From Mauremys mutica (lineage: Eukaryota > Chordata > Testudines > Geoemydidae), in the NCBI RefSeq assembly GCF_020497125.1, contig NC_059072.1:74531697-74595696 (forward strand): a DNA stretch of 64,000 bases, read 5' to 3'. A program made the translations under genes and the position numbers. Under the pieces are notes generated by a model that worked only from the letters and a program-made list of their open reading frames with translations, made no database searches and was not told where the DNA came from. This document shows positions 33,636 to 44,072 of this stretch, one piece after another; within the stretch, counting starts at the first letter, position 1, and every line of letters starts with the position of its first letter.

Positions 33636-34192
33636 TTTAGGGTAATAGTGTGCATTATTTGAAAGTAATAAGTGAAGGTTTGAAAGTGGAAAGTCAGGCA
33701 AGTATTCCAACAGAAAGTCTGAAATAGGAGAAGATTCACAGACATTTTACATATTACTTCCTATTAGCTGTATGAAAATATGAGATTTTGGAACAGAGCA
33801 ATGGATCTATTGGTGTATTAGTTCATAGTTCTATTGGATCTCCCAGAGATCCATTTAATGATTTTAATGGAGTCTTCTGGAATTTCCAGAAGAGAGTGAT
33901 TCATGGTTTACATTACTATCTTTGTCCTTCCACGAGTTTCCACTTGGGAAAAACTTTAATTTCCAGGTGGGGCTACATAAAAGTCACACTGGAAGAGGCC
34001 CAAGTGTTCTGTTCATGTTCTGGGATGTGCCAGCCTTCTCTGGCATCTGGTGGGGACTTTCTACAGCTAGGGTCCAACAACCTGGATTTGCTTGATGGAC
34101 CAGAACTGAGCCAGTATCTGAATCTGATTATTATGTTGGTTTTAGTTTCAACATTTCTCTTTACCTTGACTCACTGAGGAAAAAAACAATTG

Positions 34193-34200
34193 TTTTATAC
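34193..34200 (-). promoter_or_regulatory. PPFIA2: Splice donor of the liprin-alpha exon
   Basis: On the minus strand the exon ends ...CATGAAAAG and the intron starts gtataaaa. The AAG/GT context is a normal, if not perfect, 5' splice site. Confidence 0.75.
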
Positions 34201-34317
34201 CTTTTCATGAACCTTTTGCCCTGGCTCCATTCCTTCAATATGTTCGGATTCAGCAGGCCCTTCTCCAGATGCCATTTTCCTTTGAATGTGTGCATTTTGT
34301 TCACGTAAAGCTACAAT
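34201..34317 (-). CDS. PPFIA2: Liprin-alpha coding exon (N-terminal coiled-coil region)
   Basis: The 117-nt exon is exactly 39 codons (phase 0 at both ends) and reads IVALREQNAHIQRKMASGEG then PAESEHIEGMEPGQKVHEK. This is a characteristic segment of the liprin-alpha N-terminal coiled-coil region. Liprin-alphas are cytoplasmic presynaptic scaffold proteins that assemble active zones and bind LAR-type receptor phosphatases, RIM, ELKS and CASK. The first half has heptad-like hydrophobic spacing. The EGMEPGQKVHEK part is a more polar linker. Both flanks have good splice signals. Neither the preceding nor the following exon was found, so its introns exceed about 29 kb and 34 kb. PPFIA2 is preferred over paralogues because of wording and very long introns; the paralogue choice is inference. 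Confidence 0.85.
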
Positions 34318-34341
34318 CTGTGAATGAGAAGAGAAATAAAT
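34318..34341 (-). promoter_or_regulatory. PPFIA2: Splice acceptor of the liprin-alpha exon
   Basis: On the minus strand the intron ends tttctcttctcattcacag immediately before the exon's ATT: a pyrimidine tract and AG in the right place. Confidence 0.8.
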
Positions 34342-35129
34342 GGTTAGCGTCATAGAAATCACCAATCAGGTTAGCATGAAATGTATTAAGGACTTGATCC
34401 GATCCTTGCAGACAAAGGAGGAGCCATCTACCTGGCTTCAACTGTGGATTTGGGGCAGACATTTGAAAGGGATTTATAAAAATATTATCATTTATAAATA
34501 AGAAGAATGATTAGGGCACAAACTTATAAAAATGATGTTTAAATAATATTGAACATATGACATAAATCAATAAATAGTAACAAATGCAATATTAAGGCTT
34601 GCTTACTCATATTTAACATCACCGAGTGATGGGGCATTTTTCATTTATTATTGGTTAGAAATCTGAAAGAGCTATTAGGTCACTGAGTTCACTTCCCTAG
34701 CTGGACAGGATACAGTCCTTCATAAAGAAAACAACAGATATAAAGCACACTACAGGAAAACCTGGCCAAAAGGCCAAGAAGAAACAAGCCATTATGTAAA
34801 ATGAAGTGTCTGTTCTAAGTATGAATTTCTTAACTTTCAGTGATTATGATATATATTTGTAAAGCGTAGTTTATTATGTGAAAATCAACTATGCAAAAAT
34901 GGCAACATCTTACTCAACATATATGCATCCTGTTTGAATTCCTTACTTTCCTAGTTAAATTACATTTGCTTGTAGTTTAATTGTTTTTATGTTTAACCTA
35001 TTTCAACTCTTATTAGTACTAAAAGGCGAACACCGTTTTTGGAGAGGAAGCTTGATTCCCTTCTGGCTTGCATATTGTCATCAGAACTGTTAATTAAGTT
35101 CCACTTACAGAATCTTTGTTACTGAAGAT
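34342..35129. other. Intronic DNA upstream of the exon
   Basis: AT-rich sequence with no identified repeat or exon. It lies within the intron preceding the liprin-alpha exon on the minus strand. Confidence 0.5.
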
Positions 35130-35830
35130 AACCATAGAATCATGGAAATGTAGGACACGAGGCAGGACCAAGTATACAGGTGTTTTTCTAACCGTTTATT
35201 AAAAACAATGGGGATTCCACAGCCTCCTTTGGAAGCCCATTTCGGAACTTAACTATCCTGATAGAAAGTTTTCCCTAATATCTAACCTAAATGTCCCTTG
35301 CTGCAGAGTAAGCTCATTACTTCTTGTCCTACCTTCAGCGGACATGGAAAACAATAAATACAGTCCTCTTTATAACAGCCTTCTTATACCTGAACACTGT
35401 TATCAGGTCCCCCCTCAATCTTCTTTCTCAAGATTAAACATGCCCAGTGTTTTTAATCTTTCCTCAGAGGTCAGGTTTTCTAAACCTTTTATCATTTTTG
35501 TTTTATCTCTGGAATCTCTCCTATTTGTCCACATCTTTCTTCAAGTGTAGTGCCCCAAACTGGACACAATACTCCAGCTGAAGCTCACCAGTGCAGAGCA
35601 GATCAGAAAAAATACTTCTTGGGTCTTAAATATAACAAGGCTATTAATATACCCCAGAATGCTATTTGCCTTTTTTGCAAGTCCATCACATTGTTGGGCT
35701 TATATTCAATTTGTGATGGATTATAACTCCAGATTTTTATTTTTCCTTCTTAAATACTTTTCACTTGTCTTTATTGAATTTTATTCCCTTCATTCATTTC
35801 ATGATGCACAGAATGGAAAGAGCCCAGTTT
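35130..35830 (-). mobile_element. CR1/L3-like LINE 3' region
   Basis: The plus-strand reading includes agaatcatggaaatgtagga (inverted tail), ttcttgtcctaccttcagcg, aacactgttatcaggtcccc, and ccaaactggacacaatactc-cag, a reversed CR1/L3 3' region. No intact coding frame. Diverged more than the copies at 15749 and 16590. Confidence 0.7.
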
Positions 35831-36169
35831 GACTCTGCACAGGATATATGAGACAGATATGCCTTGAATTATTAATAAATAATGATTCCTTCTGGCCCTC
35901 AAAAATAAGGAAATCTATCCATCTCCGTTTAGCCCAAAATAGGATACACCAATAAGAAAATGGTTCACATCATGCAAGACACTTTGTCTACAGGGTCACA
36001 GATCAGCCAAGATTAGGCATTCCTCTCCAACTATAGAACCTTAAATGGCTAAATGAGGGTATTGTTAATTATCTCTCATAATGTGCATATGGATAAAATC
36101 TCTTTCTCCCTCCCAACCTAGCTAAAAAGAACTCCAACTTACCAAACAAGAGTCATGCACAGCTTTCCT

Positions 36170-37052
36170 ATTCAAAGTGGCCCATTGCACAATAAGTGGA
36201 CCAGGAAAAGAAATGGGTGGGAAAGCTGTACATTAAACAATCACCGCCCTGCACTTTGAGCAAGGCGGGGGAGAGGGTGGGGGGTGTCTGGCTGGCCGGG
36301 AGAAGAGGGCAATACTTTCTGGCTTGGGGGAAGCGGGGGAGATGTAAAACTGCTGGAAAAGCAGTCAGGGTGGTGGATGACTCACCACCTAAGAATGAGG
36401 GGTTTAAAAAGGTCAGCCTGGGCCTGGACCCTTCCCGCATCACTCGTAACAGGCTAGTGCAGGTACTCCATAAATTAAGGCACAAAAGAATGGATAAATG
36501 ACTTGGAAAAGCAATGAAGGAGAGAGAGGTGCTTGGTAATTGAGCCAGTTGGGGGCAGTTAGGGACTCCTTTTATTGGTACATCAGGGAGCCAACCCCCC
36601 ATCATTATAGTTCACCTTAACCCCTCCTACGAGGGGGGTGGTTGGTAAGGTCCCAGCAAGGGAACTGCTGGAGGAACCTGGATGAAGGGGGTGGGAGCTG
36701 ATGAAAGCCCACCCCCACAAAAAAGAAATTGGCTGGAATTGGAGGTTCCCAAAAGGGGATCTGCTGAAGGGACATGGACAGAAAGGTGGGGAGCTGGTGG
36801 AAGCACCCCCCCCCAAATTGGCTGAAACTGGAGGTTCCCAGCAGGGGATCTGCTGGAGGGACATGGATGGAAATGTGGGGGGGGAGGGGGACTGGTAAAA
36901 GCACTCACCCTCCCCCGCAAATTAATTATCAGGGTTTCACCTGCACTGCACATTTTATCTGCCAGGTTAGTCCCAGACAGCTAATAATAAAGTTGCGCCC
37001 TGATTAAACCTATATCCAATGTCTTCTGTCATTCTTTCAACATAGCCAGACA
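36170..37052 (+). mobile_element. LTR-like repeat family, plus-strand copy
   Basis: The portion 36490-37052 aligns in reverse orientation with 49741-50100. Shared strings are gattggtacagcagggagcc (ttattggtacatcagggagc here), aaggtccc(a/g)gcaa, and the end aataaagttgc(g/a)(c/g)cctgattaaa. A poly(A) signal (aataaa, near 36987) precedes that end. The 5' part (36196-36501) holds a 101-codon frame of no known family. The pattern suggests an LTR or the 3' end of a retroelement, class undetermined. Confidence 0.55.
36637..36930 (+). repeat. Minisatellite, three units of about 95 bp
   Basis: Three tandem copies are built on ggttcccagcaggggatctg, ctggagggacatggatgg-, and ggtggaagcacccccc-, separated by aaattggctgaaactgga. 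The other family copy (49.7-50.1 kb) has a single unit, so the expansion is private to this copy. Reverse-strand frames give Pro/Ser-rich repeats. Confidence 0.85.
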
Positions 37053-37894
37053 AACTAGCAATGTGGCTTTAAGACTGAAGGTCAAATTGGGCAAACAGTT
37101 ACCTCAAGAAATGCAAAACACATGATTTTACCCCTCTTAAAAACTATACACTGTTTCCTTGTCAATCAAATATACCATGAATAATTTGTCTTTCAACCCA
37201 AATTAGAATCTGGACATTTGTTTGCCTTGTGAGTCAGATCTGTATACTTCTATCTGTGGAAAATGTCTCTTTTTCTATTGTAAGTCCTAAATAATATGAA
37301 ATGCCTATGTATAACCAAGGACTATGTATTATGTCCTCCAAATTTAGAAGATTATAAGGATTTTGTTGGATTTCATTGTAAATAATTGCTGTATTCTAGA
37401 AGTAATAGGAATTGTTTGGCACAAGGAAGGAGAAATGTTAAAAGATATAAACCAGGGTATAACTTTAGGATATTAAGAGCAATTGCTTAAAAGGGGAGAG
37501 AGATTCCAATTGACAGCAAATAATGAAATACAATCTTTGAAAAGAAACAAACTTAAAAAGCCTCCAAAAAGAAAAGGATTAAGGAAATTTGTTATACACC
37601 ACCACCATCTACTAGATACCAATGGAAGCAGCAGAGAAACAAAAAGCTGAAATTTGAGCACCCACTAGGCACATGTCCAATAGGAATCAGAGGGTGGCTC
37701 CCTCTAATGAGTCCTAGTACTGAGTCACCATGTGCTCAGGTTCCTTGAGCGAACCCAACACAAGAAGCTGAAAAATCCTAAGTGCGACCAAAGCCTGGAC
37801 CAGCTGTGTGGAAAGGACTTTCCCAATCCCAGGGTAAGTGATAAGAAGTGATGAGATTTCATTTCAAAGATTGTATTTCCCTTCTATTCTTTAA
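37053..37894. other. Unannotated intronic DNA
   Basis: No gene or defined mobile element recognised before the pogo-type transposon. ORFs are short. Confidence 0.4.
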
Positions 37895-38007
37895 TATGCC
37901 GTATATACTCGTTCATTAGCCCATTCGTTTACAAGCCAACCCCCTCAAGATGGTTAGGTAAAAATAGCAAAAACTGTATGGCCCTTTCATAAGCCGACCC
38001 TATATTT

Positions 38008-38221
38008 TAGGGGTTGGCAAACTTTGGCTCCTGGCCTGTTAGGGTAAGATGCTAGTGGGCCTGGACATTTTGTTTACTTGGAACATCTGCAGGCGGAGCC
38101 CCTCAGCTCCCAGTGTCCACGGTTTGCCGTTCCCAGCCAATGGGAGCTGGGGGAAGTGGCATGTCCTGACCTGCCAGCAGCTTACCCTGATGGTCTGGGA
38201 GCAAAAGTTTTCCAACCCCTG
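38008..38221. mobile_element. hAT MITE nested in pogo element
   Basis: The ends are taggggttggcaaacttt and aagttttccaacccctg, with an exact 8-bp target duplication ctatattt (38000-38007 and 38222-38229). The interior contains gccaatgggagctgggggaa, typical of GC-rich hAT MITEs. Confidence 0.92.
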
Positions 38222-38558
38222 CTATATTTTAAAAGCTGGCATCACAAGAAACATTCAAAAGTTTTGCTAGAGTTATTTTAATGTAATCTAACAAAAAACC
38301 TGTTATAATAACTGAACAAATATGTATTCACCTTCAAAATTACAGTCAATACTTAAAATCAGTAAATGGATATTTAAAAAAAGTAACTTAGAACAAAATG
38401 ACACTTTAAAAAGTCTTAAAATCTTTCAAAGTCTGAATCAGTCTCTTATTCACCAAACAGTTCATTAAACTCTGCTTCAGTCACAGCTGCACCTGCATTG
38501 TCATCGTAGATGTTGGCAGTGTCATCTTCAGACTCAGATTCCTTCTCATTATCAGCCT

Positions 38559-39780
38559 CTATTGTGTCATTATGGCAACATCTTCTGACCAGTTGAGTAC
38601 ATTGCTGATACAGCATTTCCTAAATGATTTTTCTATCATTTCCGAGGGAATGGACACCCACGTGTCCTTGAACCACTGGGCGACCAGACTGATTTCAGGC
38701 TTCATAAGATTCCCGTCTTTTGTCAACTTTGCCATGCCTGAGCACATCCATTCAGACCACATTTTGCATAGCCTGTCTTTAAAGAGTTTGTTCAGGCAGA
38801 CATCAAGTTGTAGAACTGAAGTTAAGCCTCCAGGTATTACAGCCAAAGTAGTTTTCATATTTTTGGCCACATTTTTCACCTCATCCATCTTGTGTGCCTT
38901 GAACATGTCCCAAAGGAGCATAGCAGGTTTCTTGAAAAGTGCTCCTGCTCTCTTATTCCACTGTTTTTCCAGCCATTCAATAGTCCCACTTTCATCCATC
39001 CAACCCTTTTTGTGTGCACGTATGACAACTCCAGCAGGAAATTTCATGTGTTTAGGCAAGGTTTTTCTTTTAAAAATAACAACAGGGGGGAGCTTTGATC
39101 CATGTGCCAAACACGATAAAACCACCATAAAATGGATTTTTTCATGGCCAGAGGTTTTAATTAAAACTGTTTTTTCACCAACACCTGTTACCATTCTGTT
39201 GCTCAGGAGATCGAATGTCACTGGTGTTTCATCCATATTTCCTATTTTTGACAGTTCAAATGCACATTCCTTTCGATATTTTATAATAAACCTTTGGAAA
39301 GATTGTATTTTTTCTTCCAGATCTCTCGGCAGCTTTTGCGCTTTGTTCGCTGATGAAGACAGAGACCATGATGGTTCATGAAGCGAGTACACCAACCCGC
39401 TGATGTGACAAACATTGCCGGCTTTACTAACTTGTATTTGTCGTCTTTCGACAGTTGCAGAGCATGCAGACACATTCCAGTTCTCGTGACAATGTACCCA
39501 TTTTGTGGACATTCAACAACCCAATTATTGAGATCTTTCTCTAGCTCAGGAAATTAAGCGCACCTCGTTGGACATTTTTTCTTGCTTCTTGGCATGTCTT
39601 TTAGTGTGTTTTATTTTTTTGCCATTCTCTTACTTGCTTCTCATTGATACAGAATTCACGAGCAGCGGTGCAATTAGTGTTTGCTTCTGCATATTCAACA
39701 ACTTTAAGTTTGAACGCTGTGTGATAAGCAGATCTTTTTCTTTTGATTTCACAGTTCATTTTAAATACTACTATGAAAAT
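38559..39780 (-). pseudogene. pogo-type transposase (DDE superfamily) with Brinker/Psq-like DNA-binding domain
   Basis: The largest open piece (317 codons, 38559-39512) carries the three catalytic Asp regions: IGNMDETPVTFDL, PAMLLWDMFKAHKMDE, and GGLTSVLQLDVCLNKLFKD. It also holds LPPVVIFKRKTLPKHMKFP between them. Upstream on the same strand, in another frame, AFKLKVVEYAEANTNC then REFCINEKQVREWQKNK (about 39640-39770) is the HTH domain that binds the termini; GYIVTRTGMCLHALQ-like text links the two. At least one frameshift (near 39330-39400) and stops in the N-terminal part inactivate it. The layout is that of POGK-type transposases. The plus-strand 269-codon ORF here is its antisense shadow. 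Confidence 0.88.
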
Positions 39781-39981
39781 AGATTATTATTATAATAGTT
39801 ATAGATTTTGTAGGACTTTATATAGGAATGTCACCTGCTTTATCACTGTCAAATTATTGTTGCTCTTTGTTTATTTCAAAGCAGTCCTGTAGATTGGCAT
39901 GTCTGTGGGGATAACAGGCTATTTCAATTTTATAAGAGATTCCATCGATCTGCATGTTAAAAAATAATAATGATAATTGGA

Positions 39982-40164
39982 GATATCCCATCTCCTAGAA
40001 CTGGAAGGGACCTTGAAAGGTCATTGAGTCCAGCCCTGTACCTTCACTAGCAGGACCAAGTACTGATTTTTGCCCCAGATCCTTAAGTGGCCCCCTCAAG
40101 AATTGAACTCACAACCCTGGGTTTAGCAGGCCACTGATCACACCACTGAGCTATCCCTCCCCCC
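39982..40164 (-). repeat. tRNA-derived SINE
   Basis: On the minus strand: ggggagggatagctcagtgg (A-box region, near 40155), ttagcaggcc complement, and gggttgtgagttcaattc (B-box region, near 40105). The plus-strand left end is tctcctagaactggaaggga-cctt, the CR1-like tail. Same family as 18672-18824 with a longer body. Confidence 0.88.
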
Positions 40165-40429
40165 AATGTGATATTTTCAAGACTTATGAGATCCATTGGT
40201 AGGAATGCATGAAGAGATCAAATTACAAAGTAGCGGACTGACACCAGTGCTATAGTACTATCATTCATTGTATTTTTCTGATTGGCTTGTAAGGCATAGC
40301 ATTTCGTGAAATGCATGGGTCAAATGTCATGCAGATCTGCAGCATTGCTCTTTTAGTATTCCTTTCAAGCAAATCTAGTCCACTTTGCAACTTTAAAAGG
40401 CTGCAGAATTGACATCAATAAATGGGTCA

Positions 40430-40560
40430 GCAAACTTTTGCTCCCGGCCTGTCAGGGTAAGCTGCTGGTGGGACGTTTTGTTTACTTGGAGTGTCTGCAG
40501 TGAACCGCAGCCATAGGGAGCTGAGAGGCTCCATGCTTGCAGACGCTCTAGGTAAACAAT
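40430..40560. mobile_element. hAT MITE fragment
   Basis: gtcagcaaacttttgctccc, ggcctgtcagggtaagctgc and gttttgtttacttgga correspond to the MITE at 38008-38221, but the right terminus is missing. Confidence 0.65.
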
Positions 40561-40702
40561 GTATTAGATATTAAATTCAATGATTCCATAGAGTTTAAAA
40601 TAATCAAATTTTGGTGTAGACCTGTTTATCAGTCGACCCCGGCTCTTTGATGCGTCACTTTTTTACCAAAAATATTTGGCTTATGAACGAGTATATACGG
40701 TA

Positions 40703-41138
40703 AATAACTGTAGGTTATCTTGCTGAATCTACACTGTCTAGTGAGACCTCCAATAATCATATTTTAGATTTTAACTCCTTTATAAGTCCAAGCAAATTGA
40801 CCTAAGAGAGATTGAAAAGAATTGTTTTAAGCAATTGCTTTTAATATTCTAAACTTGTCCCTTTTGGACTAAACTAGTTAAAGAGAGATAACTGCACTCT
40901 TCAAAGTGCTGTAAAGACAAATGCACCCTTGTAAATGTGATAAATATGATGGGTCCTAAAGAATGGAGAATTGTTGATCATAAGTAAACGTAATAAGAAA
41001 TCTTAAAAAACAGTTCAAGTTACTGATATAACTGCCAAGCCTCAGCTCTAGCCTGTGATAATTACTGCAAATCTGTTGTGTGTTTATAGTACTCACAATT
41101 GGTTGTGTCTACCTTTGAGTGGTGAACTGTTGATTTTA
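40703..41138. other. Unannotated intronic DNA
   Basis: No gene or mobile element recognised; AT-rich. It ends in a short tetranucleotide tract. Confidence 0.4.
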
Positions 41139-41161
41139 TCTATCTTTCTATCTATCTATCT
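41138..41161. repeat. TATC tetranucleotide microsatellite
   Basis: About six units with one interruption (tatctatctttctatctatc-tatc), directly adjoining the target duplication of the next element. Confidence 0.85.
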
Positions 41162-41165
41162 AAAA

Positions 41166-41778
41166 CAGAGGTGGGCAAACTACAGCCCACGGGCCACATC
41201 TGGCCCGCGAGACCCTCCTGCCCGGCCCTGGAGCTCCTGGCCTGGGAGGCTAGCCCCCAGCCCCTTCCCCGAAGCCTCAGCTCACTGTGACGCTGGCGCA
41301 ATGCCCTTGGTGGCCGGGCAGCACAGCTGCAGAGCCGCGGCCCGACAGGTGCTCTGGACGGCGCTCCAGGCAGCGCGGTAAGAGGGCAGGGGAGTTTGGG
41401 GTGGTGGTCGGGGGCGGGGGTGTGGATAGGGGTCAGGGTGGTCAGGGGGCAGGGAACAGGGGTGGTTGAATGGGGACAGGGATCCCAGGGGTGGCAGTCA
41501 GGAAGAAGAGGGGGGTTGGATGGGGTGATGGGGGGCAGTGGTGGGGGAGGTCTGGGGGCGGTCAGGGGACAGGGAGCAGGGGGTGGTGGATGGGGCAGAG
41601 TCCGGGGGGGCCATCAGGGGACAGGGAACAGGGGGGATTGGATGGGGTTGGAGTCCCGGGGGGGGGCTGTCAGGGGGTGAGAAGCAGGGGGGATCAGATA
41701 GGGGTCTCCCCTATCTGGCCCTCCATTCAGTTCTGGAAACCTGATGTGGTCCTCAGGCCAAAAAGTTTGCCCGCCCCG
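41166..41778. mobile_element. hAT MITE with G-rich minisatellite core
   Basis: The ends are cagaggtgggcaaactac and aagtttgcccgccccg, flanked by an exact 8-bp target duplication atctaaaa (41158-41165 and 41779-41786). From about 41420 to 41700 the core is a degenerate G-rich minisatellite of roughly 55-60 bp units (gtcaggggacagggaacagg, ggggttggatggggtgatgg). Gly/Arg-rich ORFs on the plus strand are artefacts. Confidence 0.92.
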
Positions 41779-42468
41779 ATCTAAAAGAACCCAGCGTTAA
41801 ACTAGTAAACAAATGCTCCCTGGACTCAATAAAAATGGGTTATCCTTTGGATTCTATTATATATTGGCAAAACTACTTTGTTAGATTTCAGCTTTAAAAT
41901 CTAACTGGCACCCTGGCAAATTCATAATTGACCCCTTTTTACATTTACAACTTTCAGATCCCAGGTTAAAGTTTATGTGAATGGAAGCTAGAAAAAGTAA
42001 TCTATTTATCTGTAAATTGAGCACATTGGATCTGAAAGTCAGTGAGAGAAGGCACACTTTGGGACCCGACACTGTCACTTTCACAGTTTTTTTTTTCAGG
42101 ACAAAGCCACGCTTCAACCTTAAAGCATAATTTTCTAAATTTCATTTTTTAACCTACATTTAACTTCCGAGTGCATGTGGTAACTCCACAATTAGGATTA
42201 CACATGTGAGAGGGCTCAAAGAGACAACAGTTTAAATAACTGATCTCAAATGTAAACTTTGTAGGGAAAGTCACACTTTTGAGTTATGAGCCAAATGGAT
42301 TCACTACATAGTGAGTTCCAAATTATGGCTTTTGGTGTGACTCACTGATTTCAATGCAAAGACAAACTGAAATGCAGATTTTGACCCAAAGTACTTATGT
42401 GAAAATATAAAGTATAAATGTAAGGAGGTGAAGTAATATGCATTTCGTGCTGGGGAACAGGAAGGGAT

Positions 42469-42747
42469 TTGGATACTAGAGAAGAAATCCTAGGCCCGAA
42501 CTGCAAGGAGGAGGAGGAGAAGGAAGAAGAGCCACTGGCCTTGGGGGAGGCCATCCTACTGCTGAATGGCTCCTGCAGCAACACAGGGAGCCCCCTGCAG
42601 CCCCACTGTCACGGGTGTGAATGGGTGGGGCCAGAGCAGAGGCCCCAGCAGGACTGCAAGGAGAATGAGACACCAGCCATGGGGGAGGCCATCACACTGC
42701 TGAATGGTTCCTCCCCTCTCGGTTATCCAAATTCCCAATTACACTAA
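42469..42747 (+). other. Unrecognised 92-codon ORF with internal duplication
   Basis: The frame contains two similar units: NCKEEEEKEEEPLALGEAIL then LLNGSC, and QDCKENETPAMGEAITLLNG then SS. The DNA unit (ctgcaaggag, gggggaggccatc, actgctgaatgg) is duplicated about 125 bp apart. I do not recognise a family. The frame could be a fragment of a repeat or retroelement rather than a gene. No Kozak-like start, splice sites or neighbouring exons support expression. The following ctctcggttatccaaattcc hints at a decayed Tigger-like repeat. Confidence 0.3.
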
Positions 42748-42769
42748 TACAATCTGTGTTCCCTATGCT

Positions 42770-43372
42770 GTTTGGAGAATTGGGCATATACTGTATTTGT
42801 TTTTCTCAGCTCCTGGAATGATATGAGTATGTGAGAATCTCAGCTTTCATTATTGAAAAAAAAGTTAATTTTCTACCCTTTCATGCTGCAGAGAAAAGTT
42901 TAAAAATGTGAACCGTAAAGGCTGAAAAAGCAGAAGGCCTAAAAAAGAACCTCCAAAGTATCCCATGATTCTGCCTGATTCATGAACATTTGGGGTTAGC
43001 AATTCTTCAATAACTGTGAAGTCACAGCACCAGGAGAAGCAGCTTTTCTTTCTTCTTGCTTACTCCTTTCTTCCCAAGTCAACAGCTTCATTGTGGCAAC
43101 CAGTAGAATTTTTTTCCAAAGCCTGGCACATTCTAATGGTCTCAGCACAAGGCTGGTAGTGAGACCACAGGCTCAGTGCACAGAGCAACTGCACAAGATT
43201 ATGGGGCTGTTCATAACCATTCACTGTGACAAACAGTGAATAACGAGTAACCATTTGCAACTTGTTTGTTGCAAGAGTACTTTGATTCTCCTTAAAATAC
43301 AGGTGTTTGTACAAAAAGCAGCTATTCCCCAAACATTCAGCCACTCTCCTAACTTCATCACTCCTTGTGTGT
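42770..43372. other. Unannotated intronic DNA
   Basis: No gene or complete mobile element recognised. The 94-codon minus ORF at 43060-43344 has no domain signature. Confidence 0.35.
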
Positions 43373-43375
43373 TAA

Positions 43376-44072
43376 GGGTATGTCTACACTACCCGCTGGA
43401 TCGGCGAGCAGCAAATGAGACAGCAGGGATCTATTTATCGCATCTAGTCTAGATGCAATAAATCGACCGAGTGCCCTCCCATCGACTCCTGTACTCCACC
43501 GCTGCGAGAGGTGCAGGCAGAGTCGACAGGGGAGCGGCAGCAGTCGACTCACCACAGTGAAGACACCGCAGTGAGTTGGTCTAAGTACATCAACTTCAGC
43601 TACGTTATTCACATAGCTGACGTCAGGGCCACCCGGGGGCGGGGGGAGGGGCAAGTGGGGCAATTTGCCCCGGGCCCCGCAGGGGTCCCGCAAACTACCC
43701 TAGGTTTTCGATGGCACTTTGGTGGCGGGCCCTTCACTCACTCTGGGTCTTTGGCAGTGGGTCCTTCCATGCAGCGGACCTGCCGCTGAAGTGCTGCCAA
43801 AGCCTCAGAGCGCCGCCTGGTGAGTGCAAGCGCCGCAAGCGGCAGAGAAAGAAATAAAAAAAACCCCGCGATCGGCGGCACCTAGGCTGCTGTACCGCTG
43901 CCGCTTCATTCTTCCACGGCAATTCGGTGGCAGGTCCTTCCCTCCGAGAGGGACTCGCTGCTGAATTGCCGCTGAAGACCCAGCCCTGCCCCAGGCCCCC
44001 TGAATCATCTGGGCGGCCCTGGCTGAAGTTGCATAACTTAGATTCCCCCTCCCCCCCAGTGTAGACAAGGCC
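43376..44072. mobile_element. PIF/Harbinger MITE containing a nested hAT element
   Basis: The termini are gggtatgtctacactaccc and cagtgtagacaaggcc, flanked by taa (43373-43375 and 44073-44075). The interior has the tcgactcctgtactccacc and cttcagctacgttattcaca strings of this family and a palindromic tctagtctaga centre. It is split by a hAT element at 43624-44021. Confidence 0.9.
43624..44021. mobile_element. GC-rich hAT element nested in PIF MITE
   Basis: The ends are cagggccacccgggggc and catctgggcggccctg. The 8-bp direct repeats gctgacgt (43616-43623) and gctgaagt (44022-44029) differ at one base. It shares caagtggggcaatttgcccc with the copy at 44913. Confidence 0.88.

Larger units (their letters stand above)
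37897..40702 (-). mobile_element. pogo-superfamily DNA transposon (POGK-like), 2.8 kb
   Basis: The terminal inverted repeats ccgtatatactcgttcatt (left, from 37899) and ccgtatatactcgttcata (right, read on minus, ending 40700) lie next to TA/TG on the left and TA on the right, as expected for TA-targeting pogo elements. The subterminal gcttataa/gcttatgaa is shared. It carries a transposase gene on the minus strand and has been invaded by two short hAT MITE copies (38008-38221, 40430-40560) and a SINE (39982-40164). The nesting dates the transposon as older than these. Confidence 0.88.

Noticed and set aside
34201..34317. Processed pseudogene of liprin-alpha
   Set aside because: The match stops exactly at consensus splice sites on both sides and the frame is intact, which a processed copy would not show.
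36637..36930. CRISPR-like array
   Set aside because: Units are head-to-tail without unique spacers, and the DNA is vertebrate; it is a minisatellite.
36583..36953. Pro/Ser-rich minus-strand ORFs with repeats
   Set aside because: They are translations of the 95-bp minisatellite in several frames.
38572..39381. 269-codon plus-strand ORF
   Set aside because: Exact antisense of the pogo transposase, whose minus frame has the catalytic motifs; the plus translation has none.
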